This document shows, piece by piece, positions 25,730-36,780 of a stretch of DNA of 64,000 bases (position 1 is the first letter of the stretch; each line of letters opens with the position of its first letter). The notes under the pieces are model-generated. The model made no database searches. It was not told the DNA's origin and saw nothing but the letters and a program-made list of their open reading frames with translations. This DNA comes from Trichopria drosophilae. Lineage: Eukaryota > Arthropoda > Insecta > Hymenoptera > Diapriidae. A program made the translations under genes and the position numbers. Where the stretch lies: assembly GCA_030407085.1 (NCBI GenBank), contig CM059582.1, positions 23,015,001 to 23,079,000 of the forward strand, in the 5' to 3' direction.

Positions 25730-25922
25730 CGATGGGTGATCACCTTTGACATTTTGCAGTTGCTTATTTTGTACACCAGCGGTGGGTGTTCGCGGTTCAC
25801 CGGAGCCGGCAACGACCGCCCCGCTGGCATTGCTGCCGCTGCCCGCACCACCTCCTCCGGCTGCGGCTGCGGGTCCACCGCTAACTCCAGCTGGTGATTT
25901 GCTCCCCGGGCTGCCAGTTGTC
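25730..25922 (-). CDS. Syt7: Synaptotagmin-7, Gly/Ala/Ser-rich linker exon
   Basis: A 193 nt exon with acceptor GTTAATAG before 25922 and donor CATCG|GTAAGT after 25730. It contributes one base to a split codon and then 64 codons, ending in phase 0, exactly what the next exon (AAG GCC TTT) needs. The peptide runs TTGSPGSKSPAGVSGGPAAA, then AGGGGAGSGSN, then GEPRTPTAGVQNKQ, ending VKGDHPS. It is a disordered, low-complexity linker between the N-terminus and C2A, and its C/G-rich codons stand out against the AT-rich intron. No in-frame ATG occurs between the last upstream stop and the acceptor, so an upstream start exon is required. The high G+C produces long but spurious frames on both strands. 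Confidence 0.85.
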
Positions 25923-28900
25923 CTATTAACAGCGTACGTAACATGTCGTGAAACATACAGTGGTATATTACGAAGGATCCAAGTCTTGGACCTTCATTCT
26001 CGACGGTCGAATTTATTCATGAAACGAGCGAGAATACCGTTTTTCACACCTGAACAACTACTAATTTCAGCAAGGTATAAGGTTGGAGTAGGTTTCTAAT
26101 TAAAATTACGCATTTTTTAAATTTAATGACTTTGAATAATTACAGGAAAAATAGTACTACGCGACTTTGTAATTACGCTGCAGTATTGTTTAATTTTGAA
26201 CAAAACCACCAGTTCTCAATTTCTTCTTCTCGAATTTCACACTGCAATAATTTTATTTGCATGTAAATGAAGTGATTTCTCCTGAAACCGTGTTCATTAT
26301 TACTAACGATGTACAATGTTACGTTATGACCGACAAATCAAATGATGCTGTCAAAATTCTCGGACAACGTAACGAATTTATTTAGTATAATCACAATTAA
26401 TCTAATATTTCAGATCTGTCTCACTGAATGGATGTTACTACTGAAATTAACGGCTCGTTGAAAAATTGGCAATATGGTTTCCGAAAGTTTTATTTCATTC
26501 GTCATTTTATTGACTTTAGTAAGATAATGATTATTACTAATTACAGAAAATTTTAACTTATTTATACTGGAATTGAGCGAGAGAAAAATAACATTAATTA
26601 GTTATAACAAAAACTGATTGTTAAGATTCAAAGCATACTATTTCTTACGGAATTTAACCATTAATAATTTTATTCAGATCTGTTGGAATGATTTTACTTA
26701 TCGCCGCTTATCGATGTCTGATTGAAACAGTCCGTTTCTACTGAAACAAGTAAAAACTGCGTTGCTAGCAAGACCAGTTTACTTTCCATTTAATTATCAT
26801 TTTACCTTTTAGTACAATGCTTACGAACTTTCTAACATTTTCAATCTACATAAAATACCAATTCTATACGAATGTCAATTTTGACAGCAAAATTTTAACA
26901 TCATATATCAATTACACTTTCGATAAAATTAGATTTTCAATTTCAAGAATTTCAAGAATATAAAACCGTAACCAATTACTGATAAAAGTTAATGAGTTAT
27001 ACAATATTTTTGGAAATATTAAATAAATTAATGTTTCAAAAAAGACACAAAAAGAAATCTAAGAATTTATCTCAATTTTTCTTGTCAACGATTTTTCACG
27101 CAGTGAAAGGATTGAAGTTTGTTCTATTAATTTCAATTTTGAAACGTACGTCACGTTTAATATAAGAAACCATAGAAATTCATTTCGCAGTTCTTTCAGC
27201 CAACCTTATACCATGCTAAAACAGCAGATTTTGTAAACATGTACGAAAAATATATTTTTCAATAAATGATTATCACCTTAATGCAAATATATAATTCTTA
27301 AATGTAAAAATTGTAGACTTTTTTGTCACCATTAATTCTTTTTAAACACAATTGCAATCTATTAAATTGTATTTCGAGAAAAAATATTATTTTTGGTACA
27401 TGATTAATTAGTAACATTAATGAGTTGATATACAATAAAACATTTGAATAATAACAAAATTACTACATTTTGAGTCACGATATGAAAATCCAAATACAGA
27501 TATTAAAAACGTATATATAATGATCACAAACAATATTAAGTACAATAAGTATGTTGTCACGTATTTATTTAAATTAACTTACTTAAATATCAACATTTAA
27601 AATTTGTTCACAGTCAATCGCTGCATATAAACAAAAAATTGTGTTGCTATTTAAAAATTCTGTAATCTTCTGCATATTTTTGTCATGTATTCGATAAATT
27701 ACACATAATAATGGTTAAGACTTATTTAACATTTTTATTTTACAATAACATTGTACTGAATTTTGAACAAAATTCTTAATTAATTAAAGGCATACTTTAA
27801 TATATATTGCGAGCTATAATGTTTTCTGCTTAATCTGAATTAGAGCCTCCGAAAATGTGGAATTTATATTTAGATTATGACTAAGCGCGTTGAATTTAAA
27901 GTACGTTAATTGCTTTAATTTGACTTTAGTAGCAGCCTGAAATAAAACATTTTTCAAGAAGAAAACTTCTAAATAATTTCTATGCTTATAAATTAAGGTA
28001 TTATTTTTGGAACGATTATTTTATTATTATGGCATCGACTTTTTTTAATATTATGGACAGAAGAAACTTTAACGAGATTCTAAAGAATATTTAATCCTCT
28101 TACAAATTAAATTAAAAATGATGTATTTAACGAATTAGAATTTATGACACGAAGAAAAAGAAAAAAGTACGAAGGCGGTTTTGGATCGTTACATTTTCTT
28201 TGTTTTCGAAAAGAAATCACGTACTAAACTTGAATTTACTATAATTATCAGAAAATTAAGTAATTGGTAGATAATACGGGTAATTTTAATAAAAATCTTT
28301 TTGTATATTGTTTGAACATCGAAGAGAACGTCTTTTGTGAATGTTTGTATACTTGAATATTTTCATATAACTTTTAGACAATTATTATATTATTATTCGA
28401 GTACAACTTAAGTAAATAGATAGTTTAAAAAACATTTAATCATTCTATTTTTGTATCTACATGAAACTTTTGCTTTTTAAATTTGGTATGTAACTATTAA
28501 AACTCATTTCTTACATTTTAGACTACAAATTTTTTTATATTTTAAATATTAATTATTTCAAAAATTTAAATAATTTTACATTTCATAGCCGTAAATTTCA
28601 AGTTTTCAGTACATAAAAGTAAATTTTACGGAATATCCTAAAATCGAATTTTATGGACTATGGTGCCGCAAAATTATATATGATTTGTGGCCGAAAGATT
28701 TTAGTACCTAAGAGTTATCGTACCATAAAATCGTCTTTCTTCTGTGTTATGATTTTTTACTCTTTCTTTTCAGCTTCGGCTTAAACAATTCTGTATAGAT
28801 AGGAATAACTTATTAACTTATACAATGATAACTTGTATTGATGAATTAAATTCAATAGTTAGCATTATGATACTAAATATTTGTTAATCATTGTTTGTTT

Positions 28901-29511
28901 TGCCTTCGAGAGTTTTTTTTTCTGACAGTAGTTACAATTTTCTAAAACTTATTATCAATAATATTTAATTTACATTAATAATATATTTGTAATTTATGCT
29001 ATTTCACGTGTCCAAAACCTTTCTAGAGTATGATGTTTGAACTCAAAATAAATGTGGTGGGAATGGTCAGAAAATTGATCTCTTACATTTTAAAACTTAT
29101 CTTAACCTTTTTCATCCAGAAAGTCAGAAATTTGGATGTAATTTTCAGCACTTAAACTTTTCTTCCAATCACCATTAAATAAAATTGAAAAACGTCAATA
29201 TCGATAGTTTCGGACCTACACTTAGGAATTCCATGGTCAGGATAATCCAGCAATTTCAAAATTTTGTGGTAAAAAATACTAATTTCTTCGAAGTTTGTTT
29301 ACAAGAATTCCTTTTTTTAACATTGAAAACAGCAATACTGACCTTCGCCGAAGGTAGCAATCGCATCTTTTTGCTTAGCTTAGATGTAATTTTGCTGTTA
29401 AAATACTCTACATTAATAGTAGCGAAGCAGTGTTTTTTTTTCGATATAATATTTAAGAATTAAATTAAAATTGCAAGATGTTTTTTGCTGTTACGAACTG
29501 TAATTATTTTT

Positions 29512-29801
29512 TAAATAAATCAAGAAATGGTTTTATTGGACACTTTTTCGGTTCCATTAATTAATTTTTTATGGTCCTCGTTTGCCATAGGATTTGGTGC
29601 CCGTTATGGATCTTAACCTTAATTAATAGAGACAGAATACATTTAGATAAATTAATTTTTCTAAATATATAGTCTTCTATCTTTCTCAATTAAGGTTAAG
29701 GTCCATAACGGGTACCGAATCCGGTGACAAAACAAGACCATAAAAAAATTAATTAATGGAACCGAAAAAATGTCCAATAAAAACATTTCTTGATTTATTT
29801 A
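29512..29801. mobile_element. 290 bp palindromic MITE
   Basis: Near-perfect arms of about 110 bp. The left arm starts TAAATAAATCAAGAAATG and carries TTGGACACTTTTTCGGTTCC, ATGGTCCTC and CCGTTATGGATCTTAACCTT. The right arm carries AAGGTTAAGGTCCATAACGG, GAACCGAAAAAATGTCC and ends CATTTCTTGATTTATTTA. The loop is about 70 bp of AT-rich DNA. The low divergence between arms suggests a fairly young insertion or recent gene conversion. No open frame is present. Confidence 0.8.
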
Positions 29802-31949
29802 TAAAATATTTAGGGACTGGTAATGTAGAATCTATAATAATAGCTCTAACATCATCTGGAATAAAATCTACAATATTTAACTTTGTGAATGAACAATTTT
29901 GAATTTAGGCATTCAAAGTGAGTTCCAGTCGATGATTCAATTTTATTGAGCTTACATTCGTCATAGTGAAATTCTACAACTCTCCCATAATAGGTAACTT
30001 CGAAAATTATATTAAAACCATTAAAACCCACTGTATGTAACTTATTTGAGGTTATAAATGAACCATCATGAGATTAGGCATTCAAAAATGATGGTAATTA
30101 TTTTCTTATCTACATTATTCGTGGCTTTCGCCCTTACATGGTCAAATATTCAATATTTGTGTGAGCAAATCCATAATTACAACTTGCAGATGCCATTATA
30201 TACTGCAGCCGCCATTTTGTTTTTTGAAAAAAAAAATTCAACGGGTGAAGAAAGGGCTGAGCAAAAAGACATGATTGGTATGTCTTGCAAAGGTCAGTTT
30301 TGCTGTTTTATATGTAAAAAATGTAATTTTTGCGACGAAACGTCGAAAAAATTAGTATTTTTTCGAAAAATCTTCATAACTTTTTTTCTTTAAAATCGCT
30401 GACTGACTTCGACCTCGGGATTCGAAAGACGTGGTCCAAAACTCTCAATTTTTACTCAGTTCAATTTTTTATTCGATACAAATTCTTCCAAATTGCTTAC
30501 ATCAAAGGGTCTCTTGGACCTAATTGACTACAATAATTTCAGTGTGCAAAACAGAAAAGGACACACGAACATGTTTTTTGTAATTTAACCAACTCTTTCC
30601 ATTGAAAACTCTAGATTTTAAAGATAATTTTCGCAGAAAATTGTTTTAGAATACTGCAGATAAATCAGTTTTTTAGATTTACAATAAGTTACAAAAAAAA
30701 ATTCCTTATTTTTGGAAAACTAAGAAAATCTAAATTTTTATCATCCACAAAAAAAAACTGAAACAATTTGATATTCTTCAGCGGATTCTAATAATATTGT
30801 TACATGGAAATTCCTCTAAAATATAGTTTTGTGGGAGCAAATATTTAACTGGGTTTTTTATGTAGAAAACTAGGTTGGGATTTAAATCGGTTTTGGACTT
30901 ATTAAATAATATGTAAGAGAAGAAATCTCATTCAAAAGTTCAATGTGACAATCATATTTTTTTTAATTAGTAAAACATTCGACGTTAACTTTATTGCAGA
31001 AAATTGTGTCGACTATCATTAAATTGAGCATCGTCAAAAACGTACAGAGATAATAATTTATGGAAATTTATTCATCAAACGTTTTTTTTTTAGCATTTAA
31101 ATGCAATAAGAAGAAAATGCATTATATTTTTTTGCTCAGAATTTCAAAATCACTACGATAAGTGGGAGTACTTTATTTTCCAAACTATTTTATCATAGTT
31201 AAATTTTTTTAAAGCAGTCCTTTTTTATGGGGTTTGTCGAGGAGGTTAGGGAGGTAACTAATCGATATTATGAAGTTAGATAAAGGGACTGGCTGAAGAA
31301 AGTAGCTTACAAAAATTCCGACAATGAAAAATAATTTTTCATCAAATTTTTTGATTAAATAGTTTGATAAATTAAATTTCCCAACTATTGGCATTTTGGT
31401 ACATTTAGTCAAAAAGTTAAAGTTTTAAACTATAATTTAAAACCACTAGGAATTTCTACAACGTGGTATTTTCTCTCCTTTGTGGTTTCAAAAGCGCTGT
31501 AATTGAAATTTTGTCATTATTGAAAATTTCATAAGATCAACTTTCCTTGATTACCAAAATAAACAAACGCTATTATTTTAATTTAATCAGAAATTAAATT
31601 TTTTTAGAACTTTTTTACTACATTTTTTATAGCAGTTAGCATTACAGATTAAGCAGATTTATTATCTTATCAATAACACTCAAACATTTTCTGTCTAATA
31701 ATATTTCAAATTATGTTGTAATTTATTTAATACATATTGTAATACCAATTTTCCAATTTATGCAACAATAATTTCATTTTCAAACAGCAGACACATTTCC
31801 ATTTAACACAGTAATAAACGTGACAACATACCTGGATTATCCATATTATAAACCAACTAAAATCCGTAGACTGAAAATTTGGCCTGTAAAATGAAACTAA
31901 AAAAAAAAGTAATTTAAAAACGAAAGCACGCTATTGACAATACTACAAC

Positions 31950-32560
31950 GAGCGAGTGGCGCATGGTTTACACAAGCACACCGGCGTATTTTCTGCCGCT
32001 GACTTTCAGTACAAGCGATTACGTAACGATAACGACGTAAAGCAGTAGCATGCAAAATTTTCGCGGGCTCTTTTTAGGTCGGCTTATTTTTATTTTATCC
32101 TGGAGTGGAGACTGAAAAAACACCGCTCGCTCGCTAGCTACTCATGTTTTTTTTTTTTTTTAATTCGCACTGTGGCAATCACGTTAGGCCAACCTTGGTG
32201 GATACTCACTCTAGTTGTGCTCTGTTTTAGCCAAGTTCGCAAGATCCAAGCGAGGCGGGACATGGAACATAAAAGAGGATGAAGCACGTTAGCTCTGGTC
32301 GTTTCTATGCGCACAAATGGCCGGCATCGTGATAATATTTCCATTGTCGACACATGGACGCTTTTTGTCTTGCAGTAGAAAATAAAAGACGTGTTCGTGC
32401 GCTTCGTGCGTGCGTGGGCGTAGGCAATGCGCGCGCGTGCAAGCTTAATGTTAAATATATTGATGGTGATGTGAGGCGAAAGTGGGTGCAGCGTGAATTT
32501 CAGGTGAGATCAGGTGAGCTATGGTGAAGAAAGTCGTGATAAACCAACCATGAGATTTTT
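31950..32560 (-). promoter_or_regulatory. GC-rich island, candidate alternative promoter of Syt7
   Basis: A G+C- and CpG-rich block in AT-rich intron, with runs such as CGCTCGCTCGCTAGC (about 32124) and GCGTGCGTGGGCGTAGGCAA next to GCGCGCGCGTGC (about 32408-32440). It contains the candidate minus-strand exon 32344-32210 and, on the plus strand, two donor-like sites (CAG|GTGAGA and CAG|GTGAGC near 32500-32518). A 14-base T run lies at 32147-32160. The composition is typical of an insect promoter or enhancer, but no TATA or clear initiator decides the direction. Confidence 0.4.
32210..32344 (-). CDS. Candidate alternative first coding exon of Syt7
   Basis: From an ATG at 32344 there are exactly 45 codons to the donor CTAGA|GTGAGT (GT at 32209-32208), ending in phase 0. 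The peptide begins MEILSRCRPFVRIETTRANV and ends WILRTWLKQSTTR. The frame is also open upstream of the ATG into the GC-rich block. Phase 0 is incompatible with the linker exon at 25922 (a stop follows quickly) but compatible with the exon at 18249. A transcript from here would therefore skip the linker exon and give a short-N-terminus Syt7. The peptide has no convincing signal or transmembrane segment and I do not recognise it. Alternatively the exon may be untranslated, or the donor may be a chance match. Confidence 0.25.
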
Positions 32561-32719
32561 CAAATCGATTCAAAATTTCATTTTATTATGCAAATAATTA
32601 ATTTCCACAAGCTTTCCAGCATTTTTGTCATTATTTCTAACTGTACTCAAGGACGCTGATGAAAGTTAGAAGGGCGCATAATTAAACAAAAATGGCAAGC
32701 ATCTATGAGAAATGAAACA

Positions 32720-33021
32720 ACACAGGACCACAAAAAAAATTTGTTTCTAGATCACTTGAATCTGAAATGGTGGATCTTATAGATTTATGGCCGCTGAAAA
32801 AGAATCCGTTATTCGATTTGCCCACCACGTCAGGATTTTAAGGTATCTGATCCGAAAAAGATTAAAAATATACTTTTTGGCAATATAAGGTTAGGATATG
32901 TGAAATATCTGACGGCAGGGGTCAAATTGGACAACTAATTTGTTTTCAGCGATCGAAAATCTATGATACAGTACCTCTGATTCAAGTAATCTCCCTTTAA
33001 AAAATGTTTGCGGTCCTGTGT
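32720..33021. mobile_element. Palindromic MITE, ACACAGGACCAC ends (copy 1)
   Basis: The left end is ACACAGGACCACAAA and the right end is TTTGCGGTCCTGTGT. The interior is also palindromic: GGCCGCTGAAAAAGAATCCG (about 32788) pairs with ATTTGTTTTCAGCGATCG (about 32938), and CTTTTTGGCAATATAAGGTT marks the centre. It is about 302 bp with no coding frame. A related copy follows 35 bp downstream. Confidence 0.7.
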
Positions 33022-33055
33022 AATTAATCACTGAAGGTACTTCCCAAAAAAAATA

Positions 33056-33365
33056 ACGCAAGACCACAACAATTTTTTTTTTTTTTTGTCACAACTTGAA
33101 TCAGAAGTGAAGGATCTTACAGATTTTTGGTCGCTGAAAACGAATTCTTTGTCCAAGTTAACTTATGGTGTCAGATTTTCCACATATCCTAACCTTAAAT
33201 TGCCAAAAAGTATATTTTTGAATATTTTTCGGGTCAGATATTTTAAAATCCTGACGTGATGGGCCAAATGGGATAACGGATTCGTTTTCAACGGCCAAAA
33301 ATCTATAAGATCCACTATTTCTGATTCTGGTGATCTCGAAATAAATTTTGTTTGTGGTCCTGTGT
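33056..33365. mobile_element. Palindromic MITE, ACACAGGACCAC ends (copy 2)
   Basis: A second member of the family: a degraded left end ACGCAAGACCACAAC and a good right end TTTGTGGTCCTGTGT. Inside, GGTCGCTGAAAACGAATTC (about 33130) pairs with GATTCGTTTTCAACGGCC (about 33280), and ACCTTAAATTGCCAAAAAGT lies near the centre. The minus-strand frame 33158-33430 across it is repeat-derived. Confidence 0.65.
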
Positions 33366-33463
33366 AATTTATGATAATATTGATATTTAGAGAAGAATTT
33401 CGATTTTTTTGGGTCTACATTTCCTGGCAAGTTTATTTTGATGGAAGTAAATTAACTCAGCGA

Positions 33464-33535
33464 AATAAAAGCTCAGAATGTACTTTAAATGTGTTGAAGA
33501 AAGATTCTGATGTATCACTTTCTGAGCTTTTTCTA
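33464..33535. repeat. Short hairpin
   Basis: AAAGCTCAGAATGTACTTT at about 33469 is matched by CACTTTCTGAGCTTTTTC at about 33517, leaving a loop of about 30 nt. It is pre-miRNA-sized but mismatched; no known insect microRNA seed was recognised. Confidence 0.3.
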
Positions 33536-33790
33536 AGCTTTAGTTCGTAAAGACGTCATAACGATGTCAACTTCGGAAAAAGTTCATAATGGGAGGCATC
33601 TTCTTTTTTTGGAGCATATTGCAATATCATTCTAAACTGTTTTTTTTATGTTTTCTGTTTGGGAAAGTAGAAAGTTTAGTCCGACATTTTGGAGCCGTCG
33701 AATTCAAATTTTCAAGCTGCCGTAATTTCAATTACTGCTCGATGTTTATGAAGGCTATAGGTCCAAATACACAAAATTCCACTAGAGTAA

Positions 33791-34636
33791 CCCATTAACG
33801 GCCCCAGTTGACGAGATTTTTAGCTCATTTTCAAAGCTCTCTAGCCAATCGAAAAAGAAAAATATCGTAATGAACCCAACTGAATTTACTAATTTTGGGT
33901 ATGCTCTATTGATTTACGGAATCAAAATTGCGTTTTCTTGCCGCAGAAAAATAATATGCCGGAATTTGTTTGAAAAAGTACCTAACAATCAGAACATTTT
34001 TTTTTCCGATAATTTTTTACAAATGTATAATGGATGGCGATCCATTACAAACTTTGGACAAACGTCTACATATAAGTTGTAGTTTTAAAGGACATTTTTT
34101 TATGAAGCTCCATTCAATTTATCGTATTAAAAATGGCGGAAAAGTTTGAAGATTTCTAAAAATACGTTTTCTTCCAAAATATTTATGAAATAAAACGACA
34201 TTAATCCAAATTGTTATTTTAAAATGTAATTAAAAAAAACAATGGAATTTTTCACATGCCTCGTCGGTAAATATTTCGGTATTTAGTTTTAATACAAAAT
34301 AGTGAAATTTAACATTTTAAGACAAAAATTTTGATTAATGTTGATTTATTTCTGAAATATTTAGGAAGAACACGTGTTTTTAGAAATTTTTACACTTTTT
34401 CGCGATTTATAATAGGATAAATACAATGGAGGTCATTAAAAGAAATTTTCCCTTATTGCAACTTATTTATTCAAGTTTGTGCATAGTTTCAAATCGCCAT
34501 CCATTATCCATTAGTAAAAAATTGTTGTAACATTGTTCAACAAAGTTAGTAAAGTAAGTTAGTTTCGTTATGATATTTTCTTTTTCGATTTGCTGAAGAG
34601 TTTTGAAAATGAACTAAAATTCGTTACGTTAATGTG
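33791..34636. mobile_element. 846 bp near-full-length palindrome
   Basis: The ends are CCCATTAACG (33791) and CGTTAATGTG (to 34636). The arms match along about 400 bp: TAGCTCATTTTCAAAGCTCT, AATCGAAAAAGAAAAATATC, TAATGGATGGCGATCCATTA and TTCTAAAAATACGTTTTCTT on the left all return, inverted and diverged, on the right. The centre is near 34213 in AT-rich sequence with almost no loop. No transposase frame is present; the short frames at 33589-33798 and 33870-34082 are incidental. It would fold into a very long RNA hairpin if transcribed with the intron. Confidence 0.75.
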
Positions 34637-36359
34637 TTAATAGTATATTAAAAAATTACTAACAAATTTTTGTAAAAGAAAAAAAATATTCATAACGTTC
34701 TTTTATTTTACTCAATTTTTTCTTTGGGTATAAATTCGGTATCTGAGATATACTTGCTCTTTTTCTTAACACGATTTAAGACCATCATTGAAATCGACTA
34801 TAAAAATAGTCTGATCAGCCCTTCATAGTAAGATAAATGATAAATTTCATACAAAGATAATATCCAATTTAAAAAAATACAGAAAAATTAAATAAAAAAT
34901 TTGCTTCAATGTTCAAAGAATTTTATATGATATTAAAATAATAATAGTATCAAAATGTTCTTTCTTTGGAATTCTTTTAATTTTATTTTTAAAGAAAATC
35001 TATTTTAGATATTAATCAAACAAATGTATTTCTATTAATAGTTCTTTATCTCAAATATTTATCATCGGATTTCGATTTCAATTTCTCTCCACATCAGATA
35101 TGTCGTGTAACATAAAGTAAAAAATGTGTAATCATAGTTTCGATTTTAATTTTGAAAAGTCTAGATATATTTTATCGAAACACGTCGGTTAAATAAGTTA
35201 AATATTTGTTAGAAAAATGTTACATTTCGAAATTTATTAAATTTTAAAATAAAACGTTTCATAATAAGAAACTTTATGAGTCCTGCGGCAATAAAATATA
35301 AATTTCCAATATTTAAGGAATTCAGCCATTTATAACTATTATATCTAATGTAATATACAGCAATGTTGAATCGATTTTCAAAAATCTTCATCGTCAGTGA
35401 AATGAAAGCACCCTTATTATTTTTCTTCATACCTATACTTCGTTGAAGTTCGCTATTTCCTTGAAAATTAATTCTAAATTAATCGCAGTTCTATTGATAT
35501 TAAATACCTTTTTGCTAATTTATTCAGTGAAATATAGAAAATATTTTTATTGTTAAATCGTTAGACTCTAAATTCTCTCCGATTATATTATAATAAAAAT
35601 CGAATAACATATACTAAAAAAATATTAAAAATTTAGATAATACACTAATATTCTAATGTCTATAAAATATAGTCTATTACTAATTGGATAAAGTAAGAAT
35701 TCTAACTTTAATAAATTCAATTTTAATCAGCTACACCCAACAAAACTAAGAATTAAAAAAATTATAGAAATTGTAGATCAAAATATTTGATAAAATTCTA
35801 AACGACTTTTCATATAAATCAGAAATTTCGAGGATTACTAAAAAATAATTACTATTAAACGAATTTTAGATTGTATATTAATCTAATTAGAACCCTATTA
35901 AAATTTCTATTAAAATCTGTAAATTATTTCTATTCCCAATATTAAATTAATGACATGAGATTTTGTCGTATTAATGAATTAATGGGATATGGTTATATGT
36001 AATGAAAATGAAAAAATCCTTTCAATTCAAATAAACCTTATGAGGGAACGAAGTAAATCAAGTTATAAAACACAATGCATATTTATGAATACTACCCTAT
36101 GTCAATTAAAATTTCAAAACATACTATTACGTGGTATTATCGATAAAATATTCCGTAATTTGCATAACACGAGATGACCACGTTAAGATTCGGCCTTCAT
36201 TCATCGTAAAGAAGAAAGCGTGAATTAGGAACAGTCGAACATCGCTATTTTGTCTGAATCGAGAATAAGCGACAAGCTAGAGACAACGAAAGCTCAGTTC
36301 TCATTACTTTAAAAAAAAATCTGGTGTTAAAATAAATTCTAGACAATTTTTCAGGGTTC

Positions 36360-36780
36360 TCCTCCCAACATCGATCGCAAGCTCTAGGAGACTCCTGGAA
36401 CTTCAGCTCTGTGCTGCAAGTTCTGTAAATCGTGATAAAACTCGACGGAGACGCTCCAACATTTCATCGACATTCGTTTCCGTCAGATGTAAGAACTTGC
36501 AAAGTGAGAAAAATGCCGCAAACGCGACACCGTTCGTTTATGGAGAGGGAAAAATTCGGATTGGAAAAATTCGAAAATTCCCTTTATAATTTTCTAGCTG
36601 GATCGCTCAAAGGAGATAAGAGCTTTCCACGTCGCTCCCTTTGCCCCGATAAGCTCCGGCCCTGCGCGCATGCGCAAACCTGTACGGAAAATCCGACAGG
36701 TGCGTCCTGTCATGCATGATTTCGTAGCGTGTACGCGATTACGCGATCTACACGATATATACACGAACCTGAGGGTAAAT
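36360..36780. promoter_or_regulatory. GC-rich island, candidate promoter or enhancer
   Basis: A sharp rise in G+C and CpG within AT-rich intron (for example CTCCGGCCCTGCGCGCATGC at 36654-36673 and GCGTGTACGCGATTACGCGA near 36727). It contains a palindromic GCGCATGCGC box. Overlapping frames on both strands (36432-36719 plus, 36594-36818 minus) have no recognised domain and are best explained by base composition. A plus-strand donor-like CAGATGTAAG lies near 36485. Confidence 0.4.
36666..36675. promoter_or_regulatory. NRF-1/Ewg-type palindrome GCGCATGCGC
   Basis: The perfect 10-base palindrome GCGCATGCGC, extended on one side to TGCGCGCATGCGCA, matches the consensus bound by NRF-1 in vertebrates and its fly homologue Erect wing. 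Such a site is rare by chance in DNA this AT-rich, and it sits inside a GC-rich island. It supports promoter activity in either direction. Confidence 0.45.

Noticed and set aside
25726..25956. 76-codon minus-strand frame over the linker exon
   Set aside because: Wrong frame of the same exon; the frame giving GSPGSKSPAG joins correctly to the next exon and this one does not.
25746..26099. 117-codon plus-strand frame rich in Pro, Ala and Leu
   Set aside because: It is the antisense shadow of the GC-rich Syt7 linker exon; splice sites and phases support the minus strand.
30058..30393. 111-codon plus-strand frame with a hydrophobic segment and cysteines
   Set aside because: It runs through repeat-like vocabulary (GCCGCCATTTTG and GAAACGTCGAAAAAATT) related to the other non-coding repeats; no recognised domain.
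33158..33430. 90-codon minus-strand frame
   Set aside because: Lies inside the palindromic MITE copy 2 and reads through its right end.
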